A stretch of DNA of 64,000 nt, from contig NZ_SODP01000005.1 in NCBI RefSeq assembly GCF_004365355.1, positions 430,358 through 494,357 on the forward strand, read 5' to 3'. Shown here in pieces: positions 27,357 to 36,489 of the stretch. Positions within the stretch are counted from its first letter, which is position 1; every line of letters starts with the position of its first letter. Position numbers and translations under genes: made by a program. Origin of the DNA: Kribbella pratensis. Lineage in GTDB: Bacteria; Actinomycetota; Actinomycetes; Propionibacteriales; Kribbellaceae. Below the pieces are notes generated by a model that was given only the letters and a program-made list of their open reading frames with translations, was not told the origin of the DNA and made no database searches.

Positions 27357-28922
27357 GTGTTCGACACGCTTTCCGATCGGCTCTCCACCGCGTTCAAGAA
27401 CCTGCGGGGCAAGGGCAAGCTGACCGACGCCGATATCGACGCGACCACCCGGGAGATCCGGATCGCGCTGCTGGAGGCGGATGTCGCGCTGCCGGTGGTG
27501 CGGGAGTTCATCGCGGCGGTGCGGGAACGCGCCGGCGGGGCCGAGGTGCGCGGCGGGCTGAACCCGGCGCAGCAGGTGATCAAGATCGTCAACGAGGAAC
27601 TGGTCAAGATTCTCGGCGGCGAGACCCGCGAGCTGCGGATGGCCAAGCGGCCGCCGACGGTGATCATGCTGGCCGGTCTGCAGGGTGCAGGTAAGACCAC
27701 GCTGGCCGGCAAGCTCGCCAAGTGGCTGCGGGAGACCCAGCACCAGACCCCGATGCTGGTCGCCGCCGACCTCCAGCGGCCGAACGCGGTGACCCAGCTG
27801 CAGGTGGTCGGCGAGCGCGCCGGTGTGCCGGTGTACGCGCCCGAGCCCGGCAACGGCGTCGGCGACCCGGTGGACGTCGCGCGCAAGGCGATGGACGAGG
27901 CGCGGTCCAAGCAGTACAGCGTGGTGATCGTCGACACCGCCGGCCGGCTGGGTGTCGACGAGGAGCTGATGAAGCAGGCCGCGGACATCCGCGACGCCGT
28001 CAGCCCGGACGAGATTCTGTTCGTCGTCGACGCGATGATCGGCCAGGACGCGGTCACCACCGCGCAGGCCTTCCTCGACGGCGTCGGCTTCGACGGCGTC
28101 GTGCTGTCCAAGCTCGACGGTGACGCCCGGGGTGGCGCCGCGCTGTCGATCGCACAGGTCACCGGCCGCCAGGTAATGTTCGCCAGCAACGGCGAGAAGC
28201 TCGAGGACTTCGACGTCTTCCACCCCGACCGGATGGCGTCGCGCATCCTCGGCATGGGCGACGTGATGAGCCTGATCGAGCAGGCCGAGCGCACCTTCGA
28301 CGCCGAGCAGGCCGCCAAGACCGCGGCCAAGCTGCAGAAGAAGGGTGGCAAGGACTTCACCCTGGACGACTTCCTCGCCCAGATGCAGTCGGTGCGCAAG
28401 ATGGGCCCGCTGACCAAGATCTTCGGCATGCTGCCCGGTGCGAACCAGTTCAAGGACCAGCTGGAGAACTTCGACGAGCGCGAGATCGACCGGATCGAGG
28501 CGGTCATCCACTCGATGACGCCGGCCGAGCGGAACGACCCGAACATCATCAACGGCTCCCGCCGGGCCCGGATCGCGAAGGGTTCCGGCACCGAGGTCGC
28601 CACCGTCAGCGGCCTGGTCGAGCGGTTCTTCGAGGCCCGCAAGATGATGGCCGCGATGGCGTCCGGCAAGGGCATCCCGGGGATGCCCGGAATGCCGGGT
28701 ATGCCGGGTGCGGGCGCCGGCGGGGCACGGAAGGCCAAGCAGCAGGCGAAGAAGGGCAAGAAGCGTGGCTCCGGCAACCCCGCCAAGCGGGCGAACCAGG
28801 GCAGCCCCCAGCCGCAGGCGCCGCAGCCGGGCCAGCTCCCGGCCGCGTTCGGCGGCGGCCAGGACGGCGGCAACTTCGAGTTGCCCGACGACCTCAAGAA
28901 GATGCTCGGCGGCGGCAAGTAG
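27357..28922 (+). CDS. ffh: Signal recognition particle protein Ffh
   Basis: Ffh, 521 residues, is the SRP54 homologue that binds signal sequences and 4.5S RNA. The N domain (FDTLSDRLSTAFKNLRGKGKL), G domain with P-loop GLQGAGKTTLAG (from about 107), DTAGRL and SKLDGDARGG, and the M domain (KMGPLTKIFGMLPG, RNDPNIINGSRRARIAKGSGT) are all present. The C terminus is extended, with GIPGMPGMPGMPG repeats and a basic Lys-rich tail. GTG 27357 is the family start; an open frame further upstream is not. The 4.5S RNA gene is not seen in this window. Confidence 0.95.
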   Translation: MFDTLSDRLSTAFKNLRGKGKLTDADIDATTREIRIALLEADVALPVVREFIAAVRERAGGAEVRGGLNPAQQVIKIVNEELVKILGGETRELRMAKRPPTVIMLAGLQGAGKTTLAGKLAKWLRETQHQTPMLVAADLQRPNAVTQLQVVGERAGVPVYAPEPGNGVGDPVDVARKAMDEARSKQYSVVIVDTAGRLGVDEELMKQAADIRDAVSPDEILFVVDAMIGQDAVTTAQAFLDGVGFDGVVLSKLDGDARGGAALSIAQVTGRQVMFASNGEKLEDFDVFHPDRMASRILGMGDVMSLIEQAERTFDAEQAAKTAAKLQKKGGKDFTLDDFLAQMQSVRKMGPLTKIFGMLPGANQFKDQLENFDEREIDRIEAVIHSMTPAERNDPNIINGSRRARIAKGSGTEVATVSGLVERFFEARKMMAAMASGKGIPGMPGMPGMPGAGAGGARKAKQQAKKGKKRGSGNPAKRANQGSPQPQAPQPGQLPAAFGGGQDGGNFELPDDLKKMLGGGK

Positions 28923-28924
28923 CT

Positions 28925-28950
28925 CATCGGTACGCCGATGCCCGATCGGG
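28925..28950 (+). terminator. Weak hairpins after ffh
   Basis: CATCGG-TACG-CCGATG at 28925-28940 and the adjoining palindrome CCCGATCGGG at 28941-28950 lie directly after the ffh stop. There is no U-run. It could end ffh transcription; the 286-base gap to the next gene holds this, a GAA-capped hairpin near 29070-29084, and a promoter. Confidence 0.4.
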
Positions 28951-29126
28951 CGGACTTCCCGAGCGGACCGGCGTACGGCGTCACCTGTCAGAATTGTCAT
29001 CCGATCGGCTGGTCCGGCCGGGGCCTCGCCGGCGTACGGTGAAGTCGGGGGATGAACTCTCGGTGACGTCCGGCTGAAAGCCGGTTGGGTGCCCGGTTAC
29101 TGCATGAAGTGGCGCACCGTTACCGG

Positions 29127-29154
29127 TTGTCCACGACCCTGTGACGGCTAAGAT
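29127..29154 (+). promoter_or_regulatory. Vegetative promoter for the first transglycosylase
   Basis: TTGTCC at 29127-29132 and TAAGAT at 29149-29154 with a 16-base spacer form a recognisable housekeeping promoter about 50 bases upstream of the start codon. The transcribed leader is therefore short, which argues against a riboswitch in the mature mRNA. Confidence 0.5.
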
Positions 29155-29208
29155 CGTGCCTACGCCCGAGAGACACACCACCTGCGGAATGCGTCGAGGA
29201 CGGTTCGG

Positions 29209-30561
29209 ATGAGGCAGCAGTTCAAGAACCTGGACACGTGGCGGGGCAAGTTGTCCGCCGCATGTACCTGCTTGGCGCCGCCTACTGCCATGGTCGCCGT
29301 GTTCGTCGTCGGCGGCGTCACCTCGAACACGTTCATCGTCGACGCCCACGCGCTGGCCGCTCCGCGGCAGGACGCGGTCTTCGATGACCTGGCCGCCAAC
29401 GTGCCGACCACGCCCGGTGTCGACGGCAGCCTGCCGACGCAGGAGAAGTCCACGATCGGGGTCCCGGTCACCGGGACGACGAACGGCACCGTGCAGCCGA
29501 TCCCCGGTGCGATCGGTGACACCTCGGGCATCCCGGGCACTGTGCTCGCGGCGTACCAGAAGGCCGCCAACGACCTGGCGCTCTCGATGCCCGGTTGCCA
29601 CCTCACCTGGCCGCTGCTCGCGGGCATCGGCAAGGTCGAGTCCGCCCACGCCAGCGGCGGCAAGGTCGACGCGAACGGCAACACCCGCGGCAAGATCCTC
29701 GGGCCGGTCCTCGACGGCAGCCCCGGCATGGCGGCGATCGCCGACACCGACCAGGGCGTGTACGACGGGAACACGACCTGGGACCGCGCCGTTGGGCCGA
29801 TGCAGTTCATCCCGGGCACGTGGCGGGCGTTCGGCGCGGACGGCAACGGCGACGGGATCAAGGACCCGCACAACGTCTTCGACGCGGCCCGCGCGACCGG
29901 GGACTACCTCTGCTCCGGTGGCGCGAACCTGGCCGACCCGGAGGGTCTGGTCCAGGCGGTGCTTCGCTACAACCACTCGATGGACTACGTCTCGACCGTG
30001 CTCCGGTGGATGCAGTCGTACAGCAAGGACACCGTGAGCGTGCCGGACAAGCCGGGCACGATCGACGTCCCCGGCGACAACGGCAACAACGGCGACGACG
30101 AGAACAACGACCGTACTGCGACCACGCCGCCGCCCACCACACCGACGACAGTCCCGACGACCGCTCCGACCACGGCACCGTCGACCACCAGCCCGACGGT
30201 CGCCCCGACCACGGCGCCGACGAGCAGCAGCCGTCCGAGCTCGCCGAAGCCGTCCATCCCGAGGCCGACGAACGGCCCGGGTTCGACGACGACGCCCACC
30301 AAGCCGCCGTCCACGCCGCCGAGCACGCCGCCGACGACACCGTCCACACCCCCGACGACGCCCCCGACGACACCGCCGACCACGCCGAACGACCCGACCT
30401 GCACGCCGACCCCGACGCCCTCGGACACGCCGACCCCGTCGCCGAGCGAGCCGACGGTCACGCCGACTCCCACCCCGACGCCGAGTCCGTGCAGCGCGGC
30501 CGGTGCCGAGTCCGACCCGGCGAAGACGGCGGCGAGCGACGCCCCCAAGTCGGGCAACTGA
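29209..30561 (+). CDS. Exported lytic transglycosylase with Thr/Pro-rich tail
   Basis: A 450-residue secreted or anchored peptidoglycan lyase. An N-terminal membrane segment occupies about residues 17-48. The SLT/MltB-like domain occupies about 110-280, with the catalytic-region GIGKVESAHASGG (Glu probable acid) and AVGPMQFIPGTWRAFGADGNGDG. The last ~170 residues are Thr/Pro/Ser repeats typical of a cell-wall-spanning stalk. It is followed by a close relative in the same orientation (30704), evidently a duplication. It cleaves the glycan strand to 1,6-anhydro-muramic ends in this family. Confidence 0.85.
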   Translation: MRQQFKNLDTWRGKLSAACTCLAPPTAMVAVFVVGGVTSNTFIVDAHALAAPRQDAVFDDLAANVPTTPGVDGSLPTQEKSTIGVPVTGTTNGTVQPIPGAIGDTSGIPGTVLAAYQKAANDLALSMPGCHLTWPLLAGIGKVESAHASGGKVDANGNTRGKILGPVLDGSPGMAAIADTDQGVYDGNTTWDRAVGPMQFIPGTWRAFGADGNGDGIKDPHNVFDAARATGDYLCSGGANLADPEGLVQAVLRYNHSMDYVSTVLRWMQSYSKDTVSVPDKPGTIDVPGDNGNNGDDENNDRTATTPPPTTPTTVPTTAPTTAPSTTSPTVAPTTAPTSSSRPSSPKPSIPRPTNGPGSTTTPTKPPSTPPSTPPTTPSTPPTTPPTTPPTTPNDPTCTPTPTPSDTPTPSPSEPTVTPTPTPTPSPCSAAGAESDPAKTAASDAPKSGN

Positions 30562-30679
30562 GCCCGGCTGTAGGCTCACTGCCCAGACATCGGCAGGTAG
30601 CCGCGATCGTTACCTCGGTGCCGGTTTTCCGAGGGGTTTCTGTGGCCCGTAACTTTGCGTCGTCTTGATGTAACTTTGT

Positions 30680-30710
30680 GGCGCATGGTTCGTTGAAGGG
30701 GCTATGCGCC
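30680..30710 (+). promoter_or_regulatory. Inverted repeat enclosing the ribosome-binding site of the second transglycosylase
   Basis: GGCGCAT (30680-30686) pairs perfectly with ATGCGCC (30704-30710). The right arm contains the start ATG and the loop contains GAAGGGG, the ribosome-binding site. If it forms in the mRNA it would hide the start codon. The nine-base direct repeat GTAACTTTG lies just upstream. Confidence 0.4.
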
Positions 30711-31972
30711 TAACCCGTAGTGGTAACCGTCGGGTCAAAATAATCATCGCTTCACTGTGCACGGCCCCGCTCCTGGTCGGGGCCATCGTGACAGTTGCTT
30801 CGGGCGGGGCCGGTGCCACCGGCCAGCTCGCTGGTACCAACCCGGTCGCCCCATCGCCTGGAGCTGGGCTGAACAGCGGTGAGTTCGACGAACTGACGAT
30901 GATCGTCCCGCAGCGTCCGGGAGTGGACGGCCGGCTCGGATCCGACCAGCCCGCCCGCGCCGACGTCCCCGTGCAAGGAGCCACCGACGGCCGATCGGTC
31001 GTCCGTCCCGGCCGGCCGGGAGCTGTCAACGGCATTCCGCGCGGGGTGTTCCCCGCCTACCGCCGCGCCACCGCCAACCTCGCGGTCGTCCGGCCGAACT
31101 GCGGCCTCACCTGGCCGCTGCTTGCCGGCGTCGGCAAGGTCGAGTCCGACCACGCCAGCGGCGGCCGCGTCGACGTGGCCGGCACCACCCGCGGCCGGAT
31201 TCTCGGCCCGGTGCTCAACGGCCGGCACGGCAACGGCCGGATCAGCGACTCCGACAAGGGCAAGTTCGACGGCGACGCGACGTACGACCGCGCCGTCGGG
31301 CCGATGCAGATCATCCCGCAGGTGTGGGACGAGTTCGGGGCCGACGGCAACGGCGACGGCTTCCGCAACCCCAACAACGTGTACGACGCGGTCACCACCG
31401 TCGCCGTGGTGCTCTGCGCCGAGGGTGACGACCTGAGGCAGCCGCGAGACCTGGTCGAGGCTCTGCTGCGCTACCAGCACTCCAAGGACTTCGTCGCCAC
31501 CGTGCTGAAGTGGATGCGGGTCTACAGCAAGAACGCGGTCCTGATCCCGAACGCCACCGGCAACATCGCCGCCGCGAAGTGGACCGGGAACGCCGACCGC
31601 AGGGTCGACCCGCGCCAGGTCCCCGATGTCCCGGACGACACCAAGACGACCGCGACGACGACCCCGACGGCAACCGTGCCGCCGCCGGTGCTGCCGTCCA
31701 CGCCGCCGTCGACGGTGTGGGACAAGCCGACGGTGCCGAAGCCGATCGACACCCCGACGGGTACGCCGACGCACCGGCCGACGTCGACGCCGACGAAGAC
31801 CCCCACCAAGACGCCGACGAAGACTCCGACCAAGACGCCCACGGACACTCCGACGCCGACCCCGACGCCGACGGACACTCCGACCCCGACGGACACCCCG
31901 ACCGGGACGCCGTGTGCCGGCAACGAGCCCACCACCCCGACCTGTACGCCGGGCGGCGGCTCGCACGGCTAG
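30704..31972 (+). CDS. Exported lytic transglycosylase, second copy
   Basis: A 422-residue relative of the preceding protein. It has an N-terminal signal or anchor (VKIIIASLCTAPLLVGAIVTVA), the SLT-type domain at about 115-285 with LLAGVGKVESDHASGG and AVGPMQIIPQVWDEFGADGNGDG, and a C-terminal stalk in which TPTKTPTKTPTKTPT-type repeats run for about 60 residues. The repeat unit differs from the first copy, so the tails have diverged faster than the catalytic domains. It ends 25 bases before the amidohydrolase. Confidence 0.83.
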   Translation: MRLTRSGNRRVKIIIASLCTAPLLVGAIVTVASGGAGATGQLAGTNPVAPSPGAGLNSGEFDELTMIVPQRPGVDGRLGSDQPARADVPVQGATDGRSVVRPGRPGAVNGIPRGVFPAYRRATANLAVVRPNCGLTWPLLAGVGKVESDHASGGRVDVAGTTRGRILGPVLNGRHGNGRISDSDKGKFDGDATYDRAVGPMQIIPQVWDEFGADGNGDGFRNPNNVYDAVTTVAVVLCAEGDDLRQPRDLVEALLRYQHSKDFVATVLKWMRVYSKNAVLIPNATGNIAAAKWTGNADRRVDPRQVPDVPDDTKTTATTTPTATVPPPVLPSTPPSTVWDKPTVPKPIDTPTGTPTHRPTSTPTKTPTKTPTKTPTKTPTDTPTPTPTPTDTPTPTDTPTGTPCAGNEPTTPTCTPGGGSHG

Positions 31973-31997
31973 GAGGTCCCCGGATACGGTCGGCCCC

Positions 31998-33083
31998 ATG
32001 ACCGTACTCAAGCTTGTCGGCACGGTGCTGCCGGCCGGTGAGCAGCAGGAGCTCCATCTCAGCGGTGGGCTGGTCGTCGACCGGCCCGCCGCTGCTGATG
32101 TGACGACCGTGCACACCGGCGGCTGGATCGTGCCCGGCCTGGTCGACGCGCACTGCCACATCGGCCTCGACCAGCACGGTGCCGTCGACACCGACGTCCA
32201 GGAGCAGCAGGCGATCGTGGACCGCGACGCCGGCGCGCTGCTGGTCCGCGACGCCGGCTCGGCCGCCGACACCCGCTGGATCGACGACCGCGAGGACCTG
32301 CCGAAGATCATCCGCGCCGGCCGCCACATCGCGCGGTCCAAGCGCTACATCCGCAACTACGGCTGGGAGATCGAGCCGGAGGAACTGGTCGCGTACGTCG
32401 AGCAGGAGGCCCGTCGTGGTGACGGCTGGGTCAAGCTGGTCGGCGACTGGATCGACCGCGAGGCCGGCGATCTGACCCCGTGCTGGCCGGCCGACGCGCT
32501 GACGGCTGCAATCACCCGCGCGCACGAGCTGGGCGCCCGCGTCACGGCCCACGTCTTCGGCGAGCACGCCCTGCCGGATCTGCTTGCCGCCGGCATCGAC
32601 TGCATCGAGCACGGCACCGGTCTCGAGCCGGACATGCTCGCCCACATGGCTGATCACGGAGTCGCGGTCGTCCCGACGCTGATCCAGCTGGAGAACTTCC
32701 CGGAGTACGCCGAGCAGGCCGCCGCGAAGTTCCCCGTCTACTCGGCGCACATGCGTGACCTGTACGAGCGTCGCCTGCACCGGTTGCGGGACGCGTTCGA
32801 GGCCGGCGTACCCGTCTATGCGGGGACCGACGCGGGCGGTGTCCTCGGGCATGGCCTCGTCGCCCAGGAGATCCAGGCGCTGACCCAGATCGGTATGTCG
32901 GGGGAGCGGGCCCTGGCCGCCGGGTCGTGGGCAGCTCGCGCCTGGCTCGGTGCGCCGAGCGAGCTGCGCCCCGGCGACCCGGCCGATATGGTCGTGTACG
33001 ACGAGGACCCGCGCGCGAACCCCGCCGTACTCAGCCACCCGCGATTGATCGCACTGCGTGGTCAGGTGTTGTTCCGCCGGTGA
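31998..33083 (+). CDS. Amidohydrolase family protein
   Basis: A 361-residue metal-dependent hydrolase. Metal ligands of the amidohydrolase superfamily are visible: VDAHCHIGL (H-x-H), the candidate bridging lysine in GWVKLVGDW, VTAHVFGEHAL, CIEHGTGLE and the catalytic Asp in YAGTDAGG. The C terminus has the usual LRPGDPADMVVYDEDP. Related actinomycete proteins are imidazolonepropionase-like; the substrate is unassigned. ATG 31998 is used because the long frame upstream is a shadow of the transglycosylase tail. Confidence 0.85.
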   Translation: MTVLKLVGTVLPAGEQQELHLSGGLVVDRPAAADVTTVHTGGWIVPGLVDAHCHIGLDQHGAVDTDVQEQQAIVDRDAGALLVRDAGSAADTRWIDDREDLPKIIRAGRHIARSKRYIRNYGWEIEPEELVAYVEQEARRGDGWVKLVGDWIDREAGDLTPCWPADALTAAITRAHELGARVTAHVFGEHALPDLLAAGIDCIEHGTGLEPDMLAHMADHGVAVVPTLIQLENFPEYAEQAAAKFPVYSAHMRDLYERRLHRLRDAFEAGVPVYAGTDAGGVLGHGLVAQEIQALTQIGMSGERALAAGSWAARAWLGAPSELRPGDPADMVVYDEDPRANPAVLSHPRLIALRGQVLFRR

Positions 33084-33147
33084 CGGGAAATAATTCACTC
33101 AAACACTGGATTGGGCGGAAGATCTTGCCTTAGCGTGGCTTCCGGGA

Positions 33148-33167
33148 CCGCCGACGCCCCTCGGCGG
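33148..33167 (+). other. Hairpin in leader of the amidase gene
   Basis: CCGCCGA (33148-33154) and TCGGCGG (33161-33167) form a seven-base stem with a six-base loop about 27 bases before the amidase start. It is a plausible mRNA leader structure; no riboswitch family fits it. Confidence 0.35.
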
Positions 33168-33194
33168 ACCAGCTACAGGGAAGGACCGCCGCCC

Positions 33195-34529
33195 ATGCGG
33201 AACACCGCCACGATTCTGCTTGCTGTCGGAGCGCTCGCACTGACAGCCCTCCCGAGCAATGCGGCTCAACCACCGCAACCCACCGGTCAGCCGAACCTCG
33301 CGTCCGCGTTCCAGGACGCCGCCGCGAAGTATGACGTACCGCGTGAGGTGCTTGTCAGCGTCGGATTTGCCGAGACGCACCTCGACGGTCACAACGGCAC
33401 GCCGAGCCAGGCGAACGGGTACGGCGTCATGCACCTGGCCGGCAACAACGTCAACAAGACGATGTCCGAGGCAAGCAAACTGACCGGGCTGCCGGTCGCC
33501 GAGCTCAGCAAGGATGACACGTCGAACATCCTCGGCGCTGCCGCGGTCCTCGACTCGTACGCCGATCAGGCAGGTCTGAAGGATCGCTCAGATCTCGGCA
33601 AGTGGTACTCCGTGATCGCGAAGTACTCGCACTCCGCCGACGGCCCGACCGCGCGCCTGTACGCCGACGAGGTCTACCGGGTCATCGCCCGCGGCGTCAG
33701 TACTGCGGGTGTCTCGACCGACCCGAAGCAGGTCACGCCGGACCTCGGCGCCTACGCAAAGGTCTCGTCGCTCGGCACCGGGACGAAGGCCCAGGCCACC
33801 GACTACCCTGGCGCGATCTGGAACCCGGCCTGCACCTGCAACTACCAGGCCGGCCGCACGCAGGCGATCACCACGATCGTGATCCACGTGACCCAGGGCT
33901 CGTACGCCGGCACGATCAGCTGGTTCAAGGACCCGGCGGCGCAGGTCAGCGCGCACTACGTCGTCCGGTCCAGCGACGGCCAGATCACCCAGATGGTGGC
34001 CGAGAAAGACACCGCCTGGCACGCCCGCAGCGCGAACCCGTACTCGATCGGCATCGAGCACGAAGGCTTCATCGACCAGCCGTCCTGGTTCACCGACGCG
34101 ATGTACCGGTCCTCGGCCGCACTGACCGCCAACATCGCCGACCGCCGTGGCATCCCGAAGGACCGCAATCACATCAAGGGCCACAGCGAGATGCCCGGCA
34201 ACGACCACACCGACCCGGGACCGAACTGGAACTGGGACTACTACATGCAGCTGGTGAACGGCGGCGATCCGAACCCGCCGGAGTACAACTTCACCACCTG
34301 GGGCAACGGCGTCAACGTCCGCTCGGCCCCGAAACTGTCCGCGTCGGTCGTGACCACGCTGCCCGGCCCGACGCAGGTCTTCGTCGAGTGCCAGGTCCAG
34401 GGCGACACAGTGACGGCGAACGGCTACACCAACAACTGGTGGTCCAAGCTCCGCGACCAGGGCGGCTACATGACCAACATCTACATCGACGATCCGAACG
34501 CCAAACTCCCGGGCGTTCCGGACTGCTAG
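33195..34529 (+). CDS. N-acetylmuramoyl-L-alanine amidase (Amidase_2) with C-terminal SH3-like region
   Basis: A 444-residue exported cell-wall amidase. The signal peptide covers the first ~24 residues (TILLAVGALALTALPSNAA). An N-terminal helical region (about 30-170) resembles lysozyme-like folds. The Amidase_2 domain spans about 215-350: TIVIHVTQGSYAGTISWF with a zinc-ligand His, AQVSAHYVV, GIEHEG, and HIKGHSEMPGNDHTDPGPNW carrying further ligand positions. The C-terminal TWGNGVNVRSAPKLSASVV is an SH3_3-like binding stretch. It removes peptides from muramic acid in peptidoglycan. Confidence 0.87.
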   Translation: MRNTATILLAVGALALTALPSNAAQPPQPTGQPNLASAFQDAAAKYDVPREVLVSVGFAETHLDGHNGTPSQANGYGVMHLAGNNVNKTMSEASKLTGLPVAELSKDDTSNILGAAAVLDSYADQAGLKDRSDLGKWYSVIAKYSHSADGPTARLYADEVYRVIARGVSTAGVSTDPKQVTPDLGAYAKVSSLGTGTKAQATDYPGAIWNPACTCNYQAGRTQAITTIVIHVTQGSYAGTISWFKDPAAQVSAHYVVRSSDGQITQMVAEKDTAWHARSANPYSIGIEHEGFIDQPSWFTDAMYRSSAALTANIADRRGIPKDRNHIKGHSEMPGNDHTDPGPNWNWDYYMQLVNGGDPNPPEYNFTTWGNGVNVRSAPKLSASVVTTLPGPTQVFVECQVQGDTVTANGYTNNWWSKLRDQGGYMTNIYIDDPNAKLPGVPDC

Positions 34530-34589
34530 AGCCAGAAGGGTAGAGCCAGCTGTACCGACACGTGCCCGGCCGTCCCGCAGGATTGAGTC

Positions 34590-35822
34590 ATGATCAACAA
34601 GATCCTGGCTCGGGGCGGACGGGCATGTGCCTACCTGGCGGTTCGCTACCTCCGCGCGCTCCTGCTGTTGCTCGCGTTGCCGAACGGTCTCTTGCTCGGT
34701 TGGTTGATCACGCCCTTCACCGCCGCGCTGGTGAAGCTGGCCAACAGTGAGCGGCGCAGGGCCGCGAAGTACCTGGGCCTGCCCGAGGACGCGCCGCTGC
34801 CGCCCGCCACACCGCGTCAGCCGGGCGACGTCGTCACGCTGTTCAGGGACAGGTCGTTCAAGCGCAGCCTGTGGCTGATGCTGACGCCGCTGGCCATGGT
34901 CCCCGAACTACTCGTCGCGGTCATCGGCCTGGTCGGTGCGCCTGCCGCGGTCGCCGGCATGCTGCTGTGGAGGCTGGACCCGGGCAACTTCTCGCTGATG
35001 GGCGTCGGGGTCGACAGCTGGGCCGAGGCGCTCACGAACGGTCCCGCGCAGCTCCTGGTCAGCCTCGCGGTCCTTGGCTGGGGAGCGCCCGCGCTGGCCC
35101 GTGGACATGCTCGTGCAGTCCGCCACCTGTTGGCTCCGAGTGGGGCCGAGGTGGAGATGCACCGGCTGACGCAGCGGGTCGAGGAGCTCACGAAGAGCCG
35201 TGCAGGTGCTGTCGACTCCCATGGTGCCGAGCTGCGGCGTATCGAACGGGACCTGCACGACGGCACGCAGGCCCAGCTGGTGTCGCTGGCGATGCGGATC
35301 GGCATCGCCAAGCAGACCATGGCCGAGGACCCGGAGAAGGCCGCCAAACTGCTTGACGACGCCCGTGACGGCGCCGAGCAGGCCATGACCGAGCTACGCG
35401 GCGTACTGCGGACCATGTACCCGCCGATCCTTGCTGACCGCGGTCTGGTCGGAGCGGTCTCCGCACTGGCCGCCCGCTGCCCCCTGCCGGTCCAGCTGCG
35501 CATCGGTGAGCTGGGCGAAGTCCCAGCCGCAGTAGAGGCCGCTGCGTACTTCGTGGTCGCGGAGTCGCTCACCAACGTCACCAAGCACAGTGCGGCCGGG
35601 CATGTCGACGTACAGCTCGAACGGCGTGGACAGGAGCTCTATCTGTCCGTCATGGACGACGGGATCGGCGGAGCGCGGATCAGTGAGCAGTCCGACCTGC
35701 TGGGCCGGGGGAGTGGGCTGCATGGCATGCTCCACCGCGTGCAGGCGATCGACGGTCACATGGAGCTGCAGAGCCCGATCGGTGGGCCGACCACCGTCGA
35801 GGTGATCCTTCCGTGCGGGTGA
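34590..35822 (+). CDS. Sensor histidine kinase (NarL-type partner)
   Basis: A 410-residue sensor kinase of the HisKA_3 family. The N-terminal half has membrane helices (about 22-42, 98-127, 150-170). The dimerisation helix has the phospho-acceptor His223 in RRIERDLHDGTQAQLVSLAM, followed by the HATPase domain (FVVAESLTNVTKHSAAGHV, MDDGIGG, GSGLHGMLHRVQAI). It overlaps the response-regulator gene by ten bases. Its signal is unknown; the surrounding cell-wall genes suggest an envelope signal, which is inference. Confidence 0.9.
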   Translation: MINKILARGGRACAYLAVRYLRALLLLLALPNGLLLGWLITPFTAALVKLANSERRRAAKYLGLPEDAPLPPATPRQPGDVVTLFRDRSFKRSLWLMLTPLAMVPELLVAVIGLVGAPAAVAGMLLWRLDPGNFSLMGVGVDSWAEALTNGPAQLLVSLAVLGWGAPALARGHARAVRHLLAPSGAEVEMHRLTQRVEELTKSRAGAVDSHGAELRRIERDLHDGTQAQLVSLAMRIGIAKQTMAEDPEKAAKLLDDARDGAEQAMTELRGVLRTMYPPILADRGLVGAVSALAARCPLPVQLRIGELGEVPAAVEAAAYFVVAESLTNVTKHSAAGHVDVQLERRGQELYLSVMDDGIGGARISEQSDLLGRGSGLHGMLHRVQAIDGHMELQSPIGGPTTVEVILPCG

Positions 35823-36451
35823 TCATCCTCGAGGACAACCCGATCCTCGCCGAGGGCCTGAGCCTGCTGCTGAACAACTCCGGCTTCGAGGTCGCCGCAG
35901 TCGCCACCGACGCGGACGAGTTCGCCAAGGCGATCGCCCAACACCCGGTGGATATCGCAGTGGTCGACGTACGGCTGCCGCCGACCTTCACCGACGAGGG
36001 CCTGCGTGCCGCGATCGAGGCCCGCCGCGTCCGGCCGGGGCTTCCGGTGCTGGTGTTCTCGCAGTACGTCGAGGAGGTGTACGCCGCCGAACTCCTCGCC
36101 GCCGGGAGCGAAGGCGTCGGCTACCTGTTGAAGGATCGGGTCTCCCGCGTCGACGAGTTCCTCGAAGCGGTACGCCGGGTTGCGGCCGGCGGGACCGTGC
36201 TCGACCCGGAGGTCGTCAGCCAGCTCATGGTCAAGCGGAGCAGCCCGCTCGACCGGCTCACGCCGCGAGAACGCGAAGTACTCGCCCTCATGGCCGAAGG
36301 CCTCGGCAACACGGCGATCGGGGAGAAGCTGGTCATCTCCGACGGTGCTGTGCACAAACACGTCGGCAACGTCTTCCTCAAGCTCGACCTCCCACCGACC
36401 GACTCGGGCCACCGCCGCGTCCTCGCCGTCCTCGCCTACCTCGGCCTCTGA
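35813..36451 (+). CDS. NarL/LuxR-type response regulator
   Basis: A 212-residue regulator, the partner of the upstream kinase. The receiver domain has Asp52 (DIAVVDVRLPP) as phosphorylation site with acidic residues at 8-9 (ILEDNP) and the output LuxR helix-turn-helix is LTPREREVLALMAEGLGNTA and VISDGAVHKHVGNVFLKL. GTG 35813 overlaps the kinase stop, giving coupled expression. Targets are not evident. Confidence 0.92.
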   Translation: MRVIILEDNPILAEGLSLLLNNSGFEVAAVATDADEFAKAIAQHPVDIAVVDVRLPPTFTDEGLRAAIEARRVRPGLPVLVFSQYVEEVYAAELLAAGSEGVGYLLKDRVSRVDEFLEAVRRVAAGGTVLDPEVVSQLMVKRSSPLDRLTPREREVLALMAEGLGNTAIGEKLVISDGAVHKHVGNVFLKLDLPPTDSGHRRVLAVLAYLGL

Positions 36452-36489
36452 GCAATTCCTGAACCCTCGCGTCGGCTATGTTCGCGCTC

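Noticed and set aside
29040-29160. Riboswitch (c-di-AMP or similar) before the transglycosylase
   Set aside because: A GAA-capped hairpin is present, but the conserved core of the c-di-AMP type is not found and the promoter at 29127-29154 lies after it, so it would not be transcribed.
28981-30579. 532-codon minus-strand frame over the first transglycosylase
   Set aside because: Arg-rich low-complexity translation opposite a Thr/Pro repeat gene; typical shadow frame.
31626-31997. N-terminal extension of the amidohydrolase
   Set aside because: Arg/Pro-rich translation overlapping the transglycosylase tail; the family start is ATG 31998.
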